Assembly (NCBI GenBank): GCA_963693365.1
Contig: CAVNZM010000005.1
Location: 8,680,001-8,744,000, forward strand
Reading direction: 5' to 3'
DNA length: 64,000 nucleotides
Origin: Amoebidium appalachense
Lineage: Eukaryota; Ichthyosporea
Shown piece by piece: positions 26,150 through 39,806 of this stretch. The position numbers and the translations under genes are program-made. The stretch's first letter is position 1; every line of letters starts with the position of its first letter. The notes under the pieces were generated by a model. The model worked only from the letters and a program-made list of their open reading frames with translations, was not told the origin of the DNA and searched no databases.

Positions 26150-26196
26150 GGATGAGAAAGAGAGAGAGAGAGAGGGGGGGGGGGTTGGAGAGCGGG

Positions 26197-26231
<35 letters not shown>

Positions 26232-26246
26232 CCTAGAGAGAGGGCC

Positions 26247-26315
<69 letters not shown>

Positions 26316-26349
26316 GAGAGGGACGGAGAGGGAGAGGGCGGGGGGGAGA

Positions 26350-26438
<89 letters not shown>

Positions 26439-26450
26439 GGAGAGAGGGAT
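26150..26450. repeat. (GA)n array
   Basis: Three GA blocks separated by G-rich variants. The long frames on both strands here are repeat translations (RERERE or SLSLSL). Confidence 0.92.
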
Positions 26451-26952
26451 GGAGCCTGGACGGAGGGAGGGAGGGAGGGAACGGGGGGCGAAGAGGGGAT
26501 GGGGAGGGGGGAGGGAGAGAGATGGAGAAGGAGGGGGTGAGGGGGATCATGATATGATAAGAATAGTCGTGGCATCCTGTCACGGGGGGTGGGTGGCCTT
26601 AGGTCCCCCCCCCCCCCCCCCCTCCCCCCCAAAAGGACCCCCACCCCGGCCACCTCCTCCCTTATTATCCCCGGGCAAAGCTGCATGCAGGCCTGCTAGC
26701 CACCCTTCCAAAACCCCTCCCTTCTCCCCCTCCCCACCCCCCCCCCTCCCCCCTCCACTTGAAGTTGCTATCCCCCCACCCCCCCCATCCCCCCTCCCTG
26801 CGCGCCCTCCGTTTCAGGGAAATCAAGCTTCCTTCGCTGCAAACACACAACTTAACAAGTATCTGACAACACACGTGCACACAGTCAACATAAAACATTT
26901 ACATCACGCGTACACAGGCAGAAATACGCACGCACACGTACTGAGCTGATAC

Positions 26953-27036
26953 CGGGGGGCGGGGGGGGGGGGGGGGGGGGGGGGGGGGGAGGGGGGGGGG
27001 GAGGGGGGGGGGGAGGGGGGAGGGGGGGGGGGGGGG
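26953..27036. repeat. G-rich tract
   Basis: Nearly continuous G with isolated A, about 85 bases. Confidence 0.9.
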
Positions 27037-28399
27037 AGTCTGAGGGGGATGGAGCCGGGGAGGGGAGTCTCCGGGAGGAAAGGGCCTGCACCGGTACCCT
27101 ATTGGCGGGTTCAAACTCGAGCCGGCCCCCCCCCCCTCTCTCCTCTCCCTCGCGCAACCTCTCTAGCTTTTTGTTGGTTATAGTGCACAAATGATGTGGG
27201 TTGGAAGTACTTGGCCGTTTGATAACCTTGTGATGACACTACATAGGCAAACAACTATAAACTACGTGATTCATGCATCATGTGGGCTCGCGAGGCCTGC
27301 ACAAGACCTGCCAGAGAGGCTGGGGCCTCGGTGGAAACAGGGAAACATCGAATGTACATGAACGGACCCGATGCACGCCGATTTTAATTGGGTTCTTTTA
27401 CTTCTGGCGGTAGCCAATCATTAATCTACACGAATCAAAATAAGGCGGACTAAACCCAAAACAGGCGATTTTTATGCTGAAAACAATGATTGGGTGGTTT
27501 CGACGGATACATATCATAAAGTAAGAGTGGGAACATCAGAACAAATTGCAGGGCATAAGTAAAAGTTCACTAACTAGCGCAAATAAGAATATATAGAATT
27601 TAATATTTTGTACCTATGTAATAACATAGCGTGCTAATCGACAATGGGTTTCAAGTTGTATGCAACAAATTTCTTCAGCTATGCGTTACGCCCAATCACA
27701 TCATTGCAAGTGTTACACTATAGCCGGTTACATTCCTTTTGAATCCTTTTTTTATGTGCCAATGAACGATTTTACATAACAATTTAATGTGCATTTCAAA
27801 AGACCTGCGGGCAGAACAAGTCACGAACAGATTTGACCACAGTTCTTGCCTTGCCTACTCTTCCATGCCCGCGGTCGACGTTCTTCAAGCGAGGCCACAG
27901 CTTTTCTCGCCCTCAGAAAGCAAATCAACCATCAAACGAACAAACGGTGGGTGTACAGATTTCATTTAGTGCTAGCTGTATATTGATAAAAGAATAGTAA
28001 TAGGATTCTGTTCTCTGTGGAGATACTTATCAATCTTTTCTCTCCTTAGTCGATGTTTGTCCCACGCTCCCAAAGTGAACGTCTGACTAAAGCCGCGTGG
28101 CCAAAGCACTTGGCTGCTCCATTTTTTCCCTCCTGTCGGCATCATACAATCATCAAAGTAATCCACACCCCCTGAGAACACACACATACTCTACACACGC
28201 ACACACACACGCAAATACTCACACGCACACACACGAAAGTTCTTAGACGTACTTTCACACGTACACACGCACACACACACGCTCACGGAAAGACAAGCCA
28301 CAACACTCCTCTACAGTCTATCTAAAACAAAGGGACCCCTTTCTCCCTCCTCCTCCCCCATCACAACCCTCCCCACCCCGTAGAAAACAGAAGTAGAAA

Positions 28400-29428
28400 A
28401 TGAGGTGGGTTGCACCGCATACTGCCGTTGTGTGCCTTTGGGCCGCCAACATGGCCAAGGCTCAGTCATTCTCCAACTTCGACACAGCCGCCCCCACCCC
28501 AAGCAACAACATATTCAACACCGACGTTTTCAACACCGACATTTTCAACACAGGAATCGCTCAACCGACTACAGACAGCTTCGCGACGCCGTCAGACACC
28601 AACGCGGGTTTCCCGACCGACCCGAACAGCGGTGGTGTGGTTAATACGGACGCGACCGGAGGACGGTTAAATCCTACGGACGCGACCGGAGGAGGGTTAA
28701 ATCCTACGGACGCGACCGGAGGAGGGTTAAATCCTACGGACGCGACCGGAGGAGGGTTAAATCCTACGGACGCGACCGGAGGAGGGTTAAATCCTACGGA
28801 CGCGACCGGAGGAGGGTTAAATCCTACGGACACCGGGATAACGGGGACTGGTGGGGCTACAGAGACCCAGGAGCCGTTCCCCCCTACTTTTACCACCCCG
28901 TCATATGGTATCCCGGATCTCACTCCCACAAACCCCCCCAACGACCCGAATTTGTGGCCGCAGGTTCCCGCGACGTTTGACATGTGGTGCGAGGATTACG
29001 TCAACTACAAAGGTATTGATTTTCTCCTTTGCATTTTCACATTTTGTTTTTATTTTTTCCCGTTTCACCCTCACAGAGGCTTATCGTCATCCACTTAGCG
29101 CTGATCATACTGTGCCCCTGATTGGGCTACATGCATCCGATTCACATTACATCAGTTATTGCAAATAATTTTTCTCTCATGCATCAGCCTGCAAAACAGA
29201 TATTCAGGCCCGACGTAATGGTTAGGGAAGAGTATGATTGCACATGTTTTGATCTTCTTAAAGTTTACCCCTGTGCAAGTGGTTGTGTATGGTTTTTGGA
29301 AGACAAGGAAGTATCTGCTGAAAGGGCATGGGTGCATTTGAAGACAATGGTGGTGGTGTAGTGAGGGAGGAAGGGATGGGCGTTGTTGTTGTGGGATCTG
29401 GTATTCGAAAATTATCTATTCATGACGG

Positions 29429-29460
<32 letters not shown>

Positions 29461-30328
29461 ACCACACACACACACACACACACCACCCACCCACCCACCC
29501 ACCCACCCACCCACCCACGCTGCTTTCCTCAAAAAGATCCAAAAAAAAAAGAAGAAGAAGAAAAAGAAAAAAAAGAAGAAAGCAAAAAGGCACCACTTCC
29601 ATCGCTGCCGCTACCACGCCAGAAACACACAGACACACCCGCGCTATCATCACCGCCATCATGAATACCTCACCCCACCACCGAAAAGGCACTGTAAAAA
29701 ACGCAAAGGAACTCACGATGCATACGAGTTTCACTCACCTATAATGCTAATCAACACACTTCCTCACACACAGCCTACACATTACCTGTAACATATTTTA
29801 ACATATTTCTACCTGTAACATATTTTAACACACGTCTACCTTTAACATATTTTAACATACTTCTACCTTTAACATATGTTTAACTTAACATACTTCTACC
29901 CCCTTTTTAACACAGGTATCAACTGCTATAACGGCCCTCGTCCCAACACAAAATGCAACATTCTCTACGGGAACCAAAACACCGACAACCCCACCCCGGG
30001 TTGCACTCCCGACCGCTGCTGCCGCAGTGCAAAAGTCAAAATCCCGTGCAAGGATTCGCCCTACGTTACGTGCACCGGCAAGGACCTGAAAGCCAATAGA
30101 AAGTGTGTGAAAACGGCCCAGCCAATCAACAACAAGGAAGCCTGCGGAAACCTCCGGTGCTGCTCCAATCGTCCGCGCCCTACCGACTGCTATACATACA
30201 TCACCAAGAATCAGCTTGAGTGCGGTATTATTAGCCCCGGGGTGGGCTGGCAGGGTACTCTTCAAAATAAGGCCTGCTGGGAGTCCCCCCGTGGCACTGT
30301 TTGCAGTCTGGACTACTGCTGCGGGTGA
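28400..30328 (+). CDS. Secreted protein with decapeptide repeats and three cysteine modules, 2 exons
   Basis: Unrecognised family. Exons 28400-29012 and 29916-30328 join through AAAG|GTATTG and ACACAG|GTATC, giving 341 residues. The first 22 residues form a signal peptide (Arg2, a hydrophobic core, then AKA|Q), so the product is probably secreted or surface-bound. Residues 83-142 are six tandem copies of TDATGGGLNP (the first has R for G), encoded by a perfect 30-base minisatellite. The surroundings are T/P/N-rich, like an O-glycosylated stalk. The C-terminal 145 residues hold about 18 cysteines in three modules that each end in a CC pair (PDRCC, NLRCC, LDYCC) and have evenly placed upstream cysteines. 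The stop follows the last CCG. This could be an adhesin, cell-wall or matrix protein, but no function can be assigned. Confidence 0.8.
28646..28825 (+). repeat. Coding minisatellite, 6 x 30 bp
   Basis: Six units starting ACGGACGCGACCGG. Units 2-6 read as identical; unit 1 has one change. In frame within the secreted protein gene, so copy-number change alters stalk length by 10 residues. Confidence 0.95.
29013..29915 (+). other. Intron of the secreted protein gene
   Basis: Carries a sense-strand C run (29430-29460), (CA)n, ACCC repeats and an A-rich block. The last 120 bases (29785-29905) hold a degenerate tandem array of TTTAACATA units just before the acceptor. Confidence 0.75.
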
Positions 30329-30339
30329 GCTCCTCCTCC

Positions 30340-30364
<25 letters not shown>

Positions 30365-30388
<24 letters not shown>

Positions 30389-30603
30389 CCTCCCCCCCCC
30401 TCCCGCGGGGACCTGCTGCCTGCCCTCACTGACACGTCGCCCTTTTTCAAGCCTGTCTGTTTTTTGCCCCACACTCTCCTGCTTCCTTTGTTCTCTCCGA
30501 CTCTCCCGTTTGCTCCGTTTCCCTTTCTGCGACCAATGCGCCGACACAACCACCATCACAAGTCCCCCCCCCCCCCCCCCCCCCCCCTCCCCATTCCCCC
30601 CCT

Positions 30604-30649
<46 letters not shown>

Positions 30650-30850
30650 ACCCTCCCCCCACCCTCCCCCGGGGACCTGCTGCCTGGCCTCACTGACACG
30701 TCGCCCTTTTTCAAGCCTGTCTGTTTTTTTGCCCCACACTCTCCTGCTTCCTTTGTTCTCTCCGACTCTCCCGTTGGCTCCGTTTCCCTTTCTGGGACCA
30801 ATGTGCCGACACAACCACCATCACAAGTCCCCCCCCCTCCCCTCCCCATT
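30365..30850. repeat. Tandem duplication, unit about 265 bp
   Basis: The segment with GGGGACCTGCTGCCTG, CACTGACACGTCGCCC and CACAACCACCATCACAAG occurs at about 30410-30565 and again at 30671-30830, with C/CA tracts between. Only a few substitutions separate them. Confidence 0.88.
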
Positions 30851-31947
30851 CCCCCCATTCCCCCCCCCCTCCCCTCCCCCCCGCATATAAATAAATAAAA
30901 ATACTAAAAATCAAAATCTTGGAAAAAAGGAACTTTCCATGTTGTGACTTCACATCCTGCCCACACCAACAATCACACCCAATCACACATGTACACAGTA
31001 GTGCCTATGCTATCTCAAAACTACCCCCCCCCCCCCCCTCCCCCTCCCCCCCGATTTGAGTTACCTTCTTTTCGCACCCTATCAGATCCCCCCGTCACCT
31101 CAGGACATGCAGGCATCAACGTATACATGTCCCCTTCCCCCCCCCCCCCCCCCCCCCCCCTCCTCCCCCCCACCCCCAAACACACACACACAAACCACCT
31201 CCCCTTTGTCGTGCTTGCTGCTCTTTCTGACGACATGCATTACACAGAGAGCTCCAGAATGCAATTGACAGCATGATTGGAGGTCAGCGCTAGTCATAGA
31301 ACACGGCATACACCCAGCAAATCTCTTGGTTTCTTTCCGTTTTTCGCCTGCGTTTTCCATGTTTTCCGATGTCTTTCTTGTTTCCCGCGTCCTCACATCA
31401 CACCATGAGAAAAGAGCACACATAGCACACATCGGTAAGCACCCTTTTCTGTTTATTCCCTTGTTGCAATGCTTACTTTAATTGGCCCCGGGGGCGTTAG
31501 AACATGTTTCAAGCATGCTTTTGACCTTTTTCTACTTTCAGTCTTGCAAGTAATAGCATTCCTGGTGGATGTTGTGATCGGCAACGATCGGAGATTGTAC
31601 CGATTTGAAATTATGTAAATTAAAGCTGCAGTGCAGTATTTAGGCTGGCCCTTATGGCATTTTCATTCAAAGAAATAGAAACGAAAAAACGAAAAACAGA
31701 AAAAAGGAAAGATGTCTGTAACTATTTTACGAACATATGAAGACGGATGCCTGTACCTTTTGTTAGCATATCATTTTGACAAATTTACAATAAAATCATT
31801 TACAGTCACGGTTTCATGTCATGTGCTGTGTTTGTTTCCGCACTTAAAACGCTGTTCGACTTACATTATGATGATAGCAGGAGGCAAAGCAACTTAACAC
31901 CCCCCCCCCCCCCCCCCCCCCCCCCTTCTCCCCCCCCCCCACCTTCC

Positions 31948-31988
<41 letters not shown>

Positions 31989-32091
31989 AAAAAACAAAAA
32001 ACACCACCACCAACACCACCACCAGTCCCTCGCTATTTCCGTCCACGAATATAAACCATACTGTAACACAGTGACCCTCACGGACCCCCAC

Positions 32092-32136
<45 letters not shown>

Positions 32137-32138
32137 GA

Positions 32139-32315
<177 letters not shown>

Positions 32316-32542
32316 ATGATTGACACAGATGCACGTTTACCCGCCTGGTGCACATGTCAACGTTTGCTCAGCCGGCAGATGGTGCCTGCATCATTTGTGC
32401 ACGACGTGTTCGTGTCTCAAGTTCTCCTTCATCCATGTAAACTGTGTTGTCATTTGCTTGGGCTACTTAAGGTTGGGACCAGGCCCCCTCCCCTTCCCCC
32501 CCCCCCCCCCCCCCCTCCCCCCCCCCCCCCCTCCCCCCCCCC

Positions 32543-33364
32543 TTGCTCTGTGTCGTGCATCTGTAAGCACATGCGCATTTTTGCTGCATTGCTTTAGTTT
32601 GCATACACATCTTCACCGTTTTGCTCACCTTGCTTGCATAAGCAACCCTGCTCGTCTTTGATCAAGACGGGTCGACCCTCCCAAGTTCAGTTGATGCTGC
32701 TGTCTGAGTTGGAGAGTCGTATGTACGCGGGCTAAGGGGTCGAAACTCAGACGGACTTGGGCCCTCCCTGAGGATGGGCTCTGCTTATGACGCATACTGT
32801 GCGCATGGCTGATGTTGCATACTTGAATGTTTGCCTTTGCATGTGTCCTGCACCATGCTTCTCATCGTGTATGCGTACTTCGTACCGTGTTCCGCATTCA
32901 AACCCCCCCAGTCTTCTTTCAGAGGTGTCCATTCAGGACAGCCCACTGTGTGGAGACCCCTTTACTTCCATGCAACCGGGCATGGTTGCTCTGTGTCGTG
33001 CATCTGTAAGCACATACACATTTTTCGCTGCACTGCTTTAGTTTGCACACACATCTTCACCGTTTTGCTCACCTTGCTTGCATAAGCAGCCCTGCTCGTC
33101 TTTGATCAAGACGGGTTGACCCTCCCAAGTTCAGTTGATGCTGCTGTCTGAGTGGGAGAGTCGTATATACGCGGGCTAAGGGGTCGAAACTCAGACGCAA
33201 TTGATGACTTGGGCCCTCCCTGAGGATTGGCTCTGCTTATGACGCATACTGTGCGCATGGCTGATGTTGCATACTTGAATGTTTGCCTTTGCATGTGTCC
33301 TGCACCATGCTTCTCATGCGTGTATGCGTACTTCGTACCGTGTTCCGCATTCAACCCCCCCCCC
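32543..33364. repeat. Tandem pair of a dispersed repeat ending in poly(C)
   Basis: 32543-32908 and 32986-33364 are direct copies containing TTGCTCTGTGTCGTGCATC, CAAGACGGGT and CCCTGAGGAT. Both end in a C run after CCGCATTCAA. The last 145 bases recur at 46480-46636. Confidence 0.88.
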
Positions 33365-33833
33365 CTCCTTCCCCCCGTTGTCTCTTTAAATTTGGTACTT
33401 TTGGTAGAGGGGGTTCGCTCCAGGTGTATTCTGAGAGCCGGGAGACTGTCCGGTTGAAGAAGTTGACTCATGGTCAGGCATATGTATAGCCTTATAAAAG
33501 TTTATGACTTCAAGTGACTGCTTATAACCTTTTTTCTTACAATAAACAAATTCAACGATATAAAAAATATATGCATAGCGTATGCCTACTGCTTTATAAA
33601 AATTTCAGCTCCGTCTGACGACTGAACACTCAGTAATAACATAAACAATTACACATTGTCAAGCCTGTAACTTTTCACCGTGTTGGCGGACTGCAGGCTA
33701 CCATCCTATATATATATCCCCTCCCTTCTCCCCCCAAAAAAAACAAAACACCCACGGCCGGCCATGGACCTAACACGTACTGACGTGTTGCCGCACGTGC
33801 GACGTTTAACATCTACTCAGGCGGCTTTAAGTA

Positions 33834-33865
<32 letters not shown>

Positions 33866-34837
33866 GAGACACCGCCTCAGTAGGTGGTAGGCCATGGACC
33901 CACCCACCCGCACACACGTGCGTTTCATTAACAGGGGCGGCCCGAGCTCCCCCGGCCCCTACTGTAATAACAGCGAACCAAAATTCCCACGGTGAACGCT
34001 TTAGCCCCATCCTCCGAGGTACCACTGCCCCCCCCCCCCCTTTTTTTTTTGAAGGTGTAGGTTTTTGTTCTAAGGCCTTTTTGCAAACATGCAATGCATA
34101 TGCACCAAAAAAAAAAGGGGGGGGGGGCAGCGGTGTTGACAATTGTAATGGGAACGGCTCTCGTAGGCCCAGTGGATGGGAATTGTACATGTTACATGTA
34201 CCAGTGGGCTTGGGGTTCAAGTTGGGGAGCCACGGATGGGCAGGCGGGCGGGGCGGGTACGATAGACATGTGCAAAGACTCCTTGCCTGTGTAATGTGTT
34301 AGAGTGTTTACCATGAAACGACCGCAAAACGAACAGTATAATATACATATATGGCTATGTTTTGCCTTACATATTCAACTTCTCTAATCATTGTGACCGG
34401 TCAGCCTATCCCGGATATATATATATATATATATCAAAATACACCCCGTGTGAACGTTTGAAAGTCATCAACTTGCATACATGTATATATGCACGCATGA
34501 TTGTCCCCTTGCGAGGGAAAAGCGTCACCGTGATTTGCAGCCAGAAGCACGGCATTTCTGCACGTTACTCTTGCAGAATCCAAGAAATATTGGATAATCC
34601 AAGAAAAAAAAGGATATCCCCACAGGTTTACGCCTATACCACCTGTCTACTCAGGGACTAACCTAACGGTTCTGCCCCATTGATGATACACAACACGTAC
34701 CCCCCCCCCCCCCCCCCAAAACAAAAAAAAGGAGCAAAGACAGAATTTGTTGGATGCAAGAAAAAAGGTACACGTAGAAAAGGCTAAAAATGTGCACTAA
34801 AGGAAACCATTGGAGTGGGGTAGTGAAAAAGGGGAGG

Positions 34838-34875
<38 letters not shown>

Positions 34876-35841
34876 AAAGAAATGAAAAAGAGAGACAATA
34901 GGGAAGGAAGAAAGAAAGGGGAAAAAAACAAAAAGGACAAGGGGAGAAGAGGCAGGGAGGACACTAGATACGAGAACAATATTCGAAGTTGGCAACACCA
35001 AAGCATCTAGGAAAACACCGAGGGGGGCCATAAAAACAACAAACCACAAAAACAAAAAACGTCAATGGAAAGACCACTTCCTTCGTAAAGGGGTCTCAAT
35101 ACCTATTGTAGAACTAAATGCCTACAACATACACAAACCAACCAAACACACCATATCATACATGCTGCGCACGTAAATATATACCAATACCCACACACAA
35201 ACACACATTCTCTCACACCGTGATTAACACCATCTATAACCTATAGAGTCTAAGAGCCAAGTACAAACACCCCTTGACTCCAACCCCTCCTGCCTTTACC
35301 ATGGCCGGTTTTGACCATTCGCTTGTGGGCTCTTACAGATCTCTACCGCCTGGGTGCCTGCTTTCTGGGTGTGTGGAAGACGAAGAAGAAGGGAGAAAGG
35401 AAGGAGGAGGAGGAAGAGACAGAGGGGGGGAAGGGTGGCATTGTCAGCAAAAATCCGTGTGTTGAAATGGTTGGCTGGGTGTGGGTGCCATTTTGTCCTC
35501 GACCCCCCCCCCCCCCCCCCCCCCTCTCTCTTTTTAATAGGGCAAAAGGAAGGACGGAAGGAAGGACGGAAGGAAGGAAGGAAGGAAGGAAGGAAGGAGG
35601 GGGGGGGGGGGGGGGGGGGGGGGGAGGAGGGCAGGTAGAACAGAGTGAAATCCATTCAAACCAGGTCCCTTGTTTCACTTCGAAAAAAATTAAACCCCTG
35701 CACTAGCACTTCCCAATTTCAAAAGAGATCTAAAGGTCCCAATGCCCCCCACACAGTGCAAGGTTTTCAAACACGAACTTGGCATCGATACAATAACATA
35801 CAGGAACACAACAAACCACCCCAAACAAAACGAGGAAAGAG

Positions 35842-35875
<34 letters not shown>

Positions 35876-35963
35876 CCCCACACACACACAACAGAGACAC
35901 CACCGCCGACACAAAAAAAAAAAAAAAAAAAAAAAAAAGGACAAGGAGTCACGCCGGGGCACC

Positions 35964-36006
<43 letters not shown>

Positions 36007-36280
36007 GGGGGGGAGATCAGGTAAGGGCGGCAGTCGTCAAATCAATCTGCAGTGAAGTGAAGGCGAGGAGATAGCACTCAAGTCTCAAAATCAATAAGGC
36101 TGCATGCATCCCAGACACAACAAAAATCTGAAACAAAGTACAAAGTACAAAGTACAAAGCCAACCCCCCCCCCCTTCTCACCAGTTTTTTTTTTGCCCCA
36201 AAACAAACTCAAGGGAGCTAAAAACCACACAAAAAAGGAAAACCATACCTTCAAACATCTTTGCCCCCCCGGTTGAAACA

Positions 36281-37464
36281 CTACTCATCCTTCTTCGTGC
36301 TCTTCACCGTCTTGGTCGCCTGCTTGTCCCCACCCTTCTTACCCCCCGCCGCCGCCACTTTTTTCTTTCCCTCCGCCGTCGTTTTTTTCGCTGCGCCCTT
36401 CGCACCCACTGCCTTTTTCTTCGTTCCTGCCCCCGTTGCCAAAGTTGTTTTCTTCTTATTTGGTTTCTCCACCTTGGTGGCCGCCGCCGCCGCTTTCTTA
36501 GCCTCCCTCTTCAACTTTGCCTGTCTAGCCTTCTCCTTTTCAACCTCCCGTTTCGCCTTCTCTTTCTCTTTCTCCTTCTCCTTCTGCAGTTTCGCCTTTG
36601 CCGCCTCCTTTTCCTTCTTCAGTTTCTCCTTGTCCTGTTTCAGCTTCTCCTTCTTCTTCTCTGCTTGCGCCTTCAACTTTTCCTTTTCCTTTTTTAGTTT
36701 TTCCTTTTCAACTGCCCTCTGTTCCTTGACTTTTTCGAGTGCGGGGTTCTTCTTCTTTGGGTGGGTCTTCCTCCATTCCTCCATCTCTTGCTTGTAGCGG
36801 GCCTTGTCGTCGGCGGCTAGATCCTCGTATTTCTGTGTGTGTGTGTGTGTGTGTGTGTGCATGTTGGTACAGGTGTGTGTTTATGAGCACATGAGCGCGC
36901 GCACGGCATGTAGCTGTGTGTGCTGGCGTGGGTGTACATGTCATGCATTAGTAATGTGCGCATGGTGTACGTGAACGCCTGCCACAATCACTCCCCTTCC
37001 CTGCAAAGGCCCCCAATCTGTACACCCACCCACCACCTCCACCTACACGTGTACACACCCACACCCACACCCGCACCCACAGGCCAAAAGAGAGAGAGAG
37101 AGAGAGAGAGAGAAAAGAACAAAGAAAATTAAAACAAACCTCACCTGGCGTTCTGCTGGAGACAAGCTCTTGTACTTTTCAGTGCCAATCTTTGTGATCT
37201 CGGTCACCTTGGCTCCGGGGTTTGCCTGCTTGATGGCCTCCCTGTTCTCTTTAAGGTAGAAGAAGAGGGCCGACGTGAGAGACTTGGGCTTCCCTTCCTC
37301 CTTCTCCTTTAACTTGATGGCCCGCTTCTCCTTTGCCTCTTTGGCCTTCTGAGCGTCTTTCTTCGTCTTTTCTTTCTGCGGTGGTGAAAAGAATACAAGG
37401 GAGAAAAAAAAGAAAAAAAGAAAAAAAAAAAAAAAAGAGTCAGGAGGAGGAGGAGGAGGAGGAG

Positions 37465-37502
<38 letters not shown>

Positions 37503-37706
37503 AGGGAAGGCATGGAAAAGGCCAAGGGTAGGAAAGGAGGAGAAGCGGTAAGATAGAAGCAGAGAGAGAGAGAGAGAGAGAGAAATAGAGAGAGTGTGTG
37601 TGTGTGTTGGGGGAAGCGAAAAGGTGGAGTGGTCAGTGCTGAAGAACATGACATTGGACCAAAAAAAAGAAAACGGCCTGTCAGCATGCGAACACGGTGA
37701 CGGGAA

Positions 37707-37742
<36 letters not shown>

Positions 37743-39806
37743 GGGGGGGGGGGGGGGGGGGGGGGGATGTCCAGGAGACACCAAAATTGGAAAAGGGCGG
37801 GGTGGACATGAAGGTGAGGCAGAATGTGCATGTGCATGTGTTTGAGGAGGAGGAGGAGGAGAGGGGGGGGGGGGGGGGGGGGGGAGGAGGGGGGACATTT
37901 CCGCCAGGCCGTGCTTCATAGAGATACAGTGTAGCAAACATTTTGCACAAAACAGTGCACGAGAAAGTCCTATTATTGTAATGTTAGGGGTAACCCTACA
38001 TTGAGAGCACCCGAAATATATTCTGTTCTCCCCCCCCCCCCCCCCCCCCCCTTCCCTTACCCGAGGAAAGGCCCTAAACGACCAACAGTGTTACATCCCT
38101 GTCTCTGCCTGTGTGTGTGTGTCTGCTTATGCACGTGTGGGCGTTAAGCTATGTACTGTCCCGTCTTTAACTCGTCATCCATTCTCCTTGGTAGCAAGAA
38201 CGATGGGGAAGAGGGGGGGGGGGGGGGGGGGGTTGCCCAGGCATCCACTTTTGCTTTGCAAGCAAGCGAGTAAGCAAGCAAGCATGGGTGGGAAGATGAG
38301 GGAGGGGGGAGGGAGGGAGAGGGGGGAAGGGATACTGACCAGGGCATCGAGTGCTGCCTTCTGCTCGGGGGTGAGACTGTCGTGGTAGGCCTTGAGGGCA
38401 CTGTCGTAGCTGCTCTTGGCCTCATTGGCTCGGTCAACGTACGGCTGTACGTGTACGTGTGTGTTGGGGAGGGGTGTGTGTGTGTGGGTGTTGGATTGGG
38501 GGGGGGGGGGGGGGGGGGGGGGGGTTGAGCAAAGAAAGTTAGGGGGATGTTGCGGAGTGACGGTGGAAAGATGAAAGAAAAAAGGGCAGGAAGCAAGAGC
38601 TGGAAAACGAAATGTTTTTCTTTTTCATTCCTTTTCGGAGGAAGGTAGGAGGGGGGAAAGGTCAAAGGGGAAGAGGGGGGGGGGGGGGGGGTTGTTGTTG
38701 TTGTGAAATAATACAAAGGAACACACGTGGTACGTTGGTAGAAAAAGGGCTGAGGGGTACGATATGTTGCTGTGTGCAGAAAAAACATACAACATGTTAG
38801 GCAGGTGTGCAGCATTGCCTTTGCAAGCGCTTTACATTAAATAAATAACCACACCACTTCAGGAAGTGTTGTGCGCATATAGGGGAGGGGATGAGAACAG
38901 GTAAAGGGAGAGTCGGGGCAAATAAAAGGGATGTGCAGTGACGATAGGTGTGACGAATGGTCTAATTAACAAGAACTGTAAACACAGGATGTGTTTGCCG
39001 TACTCCCTAGTTTCCCCCCCTTTTCGTTTCATTCTTTCCCTTTTTACTGCTTTCTAACAAAAACTGTTTTGGCGGTAACTGGGGGCGTTAATCCGCTCAA
39101 CATAATATATTGCGGCACAGACCGTTTCAGTGTGCCCAACCCTGACCCGGGTGTGGTGAAAAGGAAAAGTGAAAACACGAAAGGGGGAAGGAAACAACAC
39201 TCCCGTTTGGAGTAGAGAAAAACTCCCAAGAGGAAAACCAGCTGTTGTTTCGTGAGATAATAATAAAAGCCGGATGGGTAGAGCGCCCGGAAGAGCAACA
39301 AGACCTGAAGCACTAAAGTGAGGGTTGGGGTTGGAGAGTGAGGGCAAAGAACGGATTAGTGGTTGACAAGGGAGCGCGGGGGAGAAGAAAGAAGAAGGAT
39401 TATAGCAAGCTATTCAATATTAACTTCAAAAACACATGAGCAAGAACAAGAAACAAAGGAAGCAAGGTGGAAGAAGAGCAAGGTGGAAGAAGACACCAAC
39501 AGAGACAGATGTATTGAAATCAAGAAGCCAAAAACAAGCAAGATTATCAAGCACATGTACCTTCTTGTCAGCATCTGACATAGTCCTCCACGTAGACCCG
39601 AGCGTCTTTGTGATGTCGGTCAGCTTGGCGGTGGGGTTCACCCTCTGAGCCATCTCTTTGTTCTCCTTAACGTAAAGGAAAAAGGCTCCCATGGGCCGCT
39701 TGGGAGGTGCAGCTGTCGAGAGGAAACGCGTCACGCCCGGGCGCAAAAGCGACCGGGGGAGGGCGAGAGAGGCCGCCGAAAGGCGCACGGAGATGAGGGA
39801 GAACAT
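36281..39806 (-). CDS. Mitochondrial dual HMG-box protein with lysine-rich tail, 4 exons
   Basis: Exons on the minus strand: 39806-39561, 38444-38340, 37375-37145 and 36832-36281, all phase 0 with GT-AG ends (AAG|GTACAT, TACAG|CC, CTG|GTCAGT, CGCAG|AA, CAG|GTGAGG, ACACAG|AA). The 377-residue product needs no correction. Residues 1-31 form an Arg/Ser-rich presequence ending RFLSTA. HMG box 1 starts PPKRPMGAFFLYVKE (34) and runs to about 107; box 2 runs from GKPKSLTSALFFYLKE (about 145) to EEWRKTHP (about 219). Both boxes cross introns at the same place, after the DKK/ERQ position, which points to box duplication. Residues 220-377 are a KEK-rich predicted coiled coil and then an Ala/Lys tail like linker histone tails. 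Probably a mitochondrial nucleoid packaging protein, paralogous to the gene at 1438. Confidence 0.85.
37376..38339 (-). other. Intron 2 of the second HMG gene
   Basis: Minus-strand intron with GA arrays and four G runs on the plus strand (37470-37500, 37741-37765, 37861-37884, 38213-38232), that is, C runs in the sense strand. One opposite-polarity C run lies at 38030-38051. Confidence 0.75.

Larger units (their letters stand above)
22246..28399. other. Gene-free low-complexity stretch
   Basis: Alternating C, G, A, CA, GT and GA tracts with short unique islands (22310-22500, 22630-22975, 23740-24200, 27180-28200). The islands show no frame with a recognisable domain. A short frame at 24929-24979 could be a terminal exon, but nothing supports it. 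Two diverged copies of one sequence lie at about 23945-24030 and 25903-25995. Confidence 0.55.

Noticed and set aside
25993-26949. 318-codon plus frame and 208-codon minus frame
   Set aside because: Translations of GA-rich arrays (RERERE, SLSLSL) with no complex sequence or splice context.
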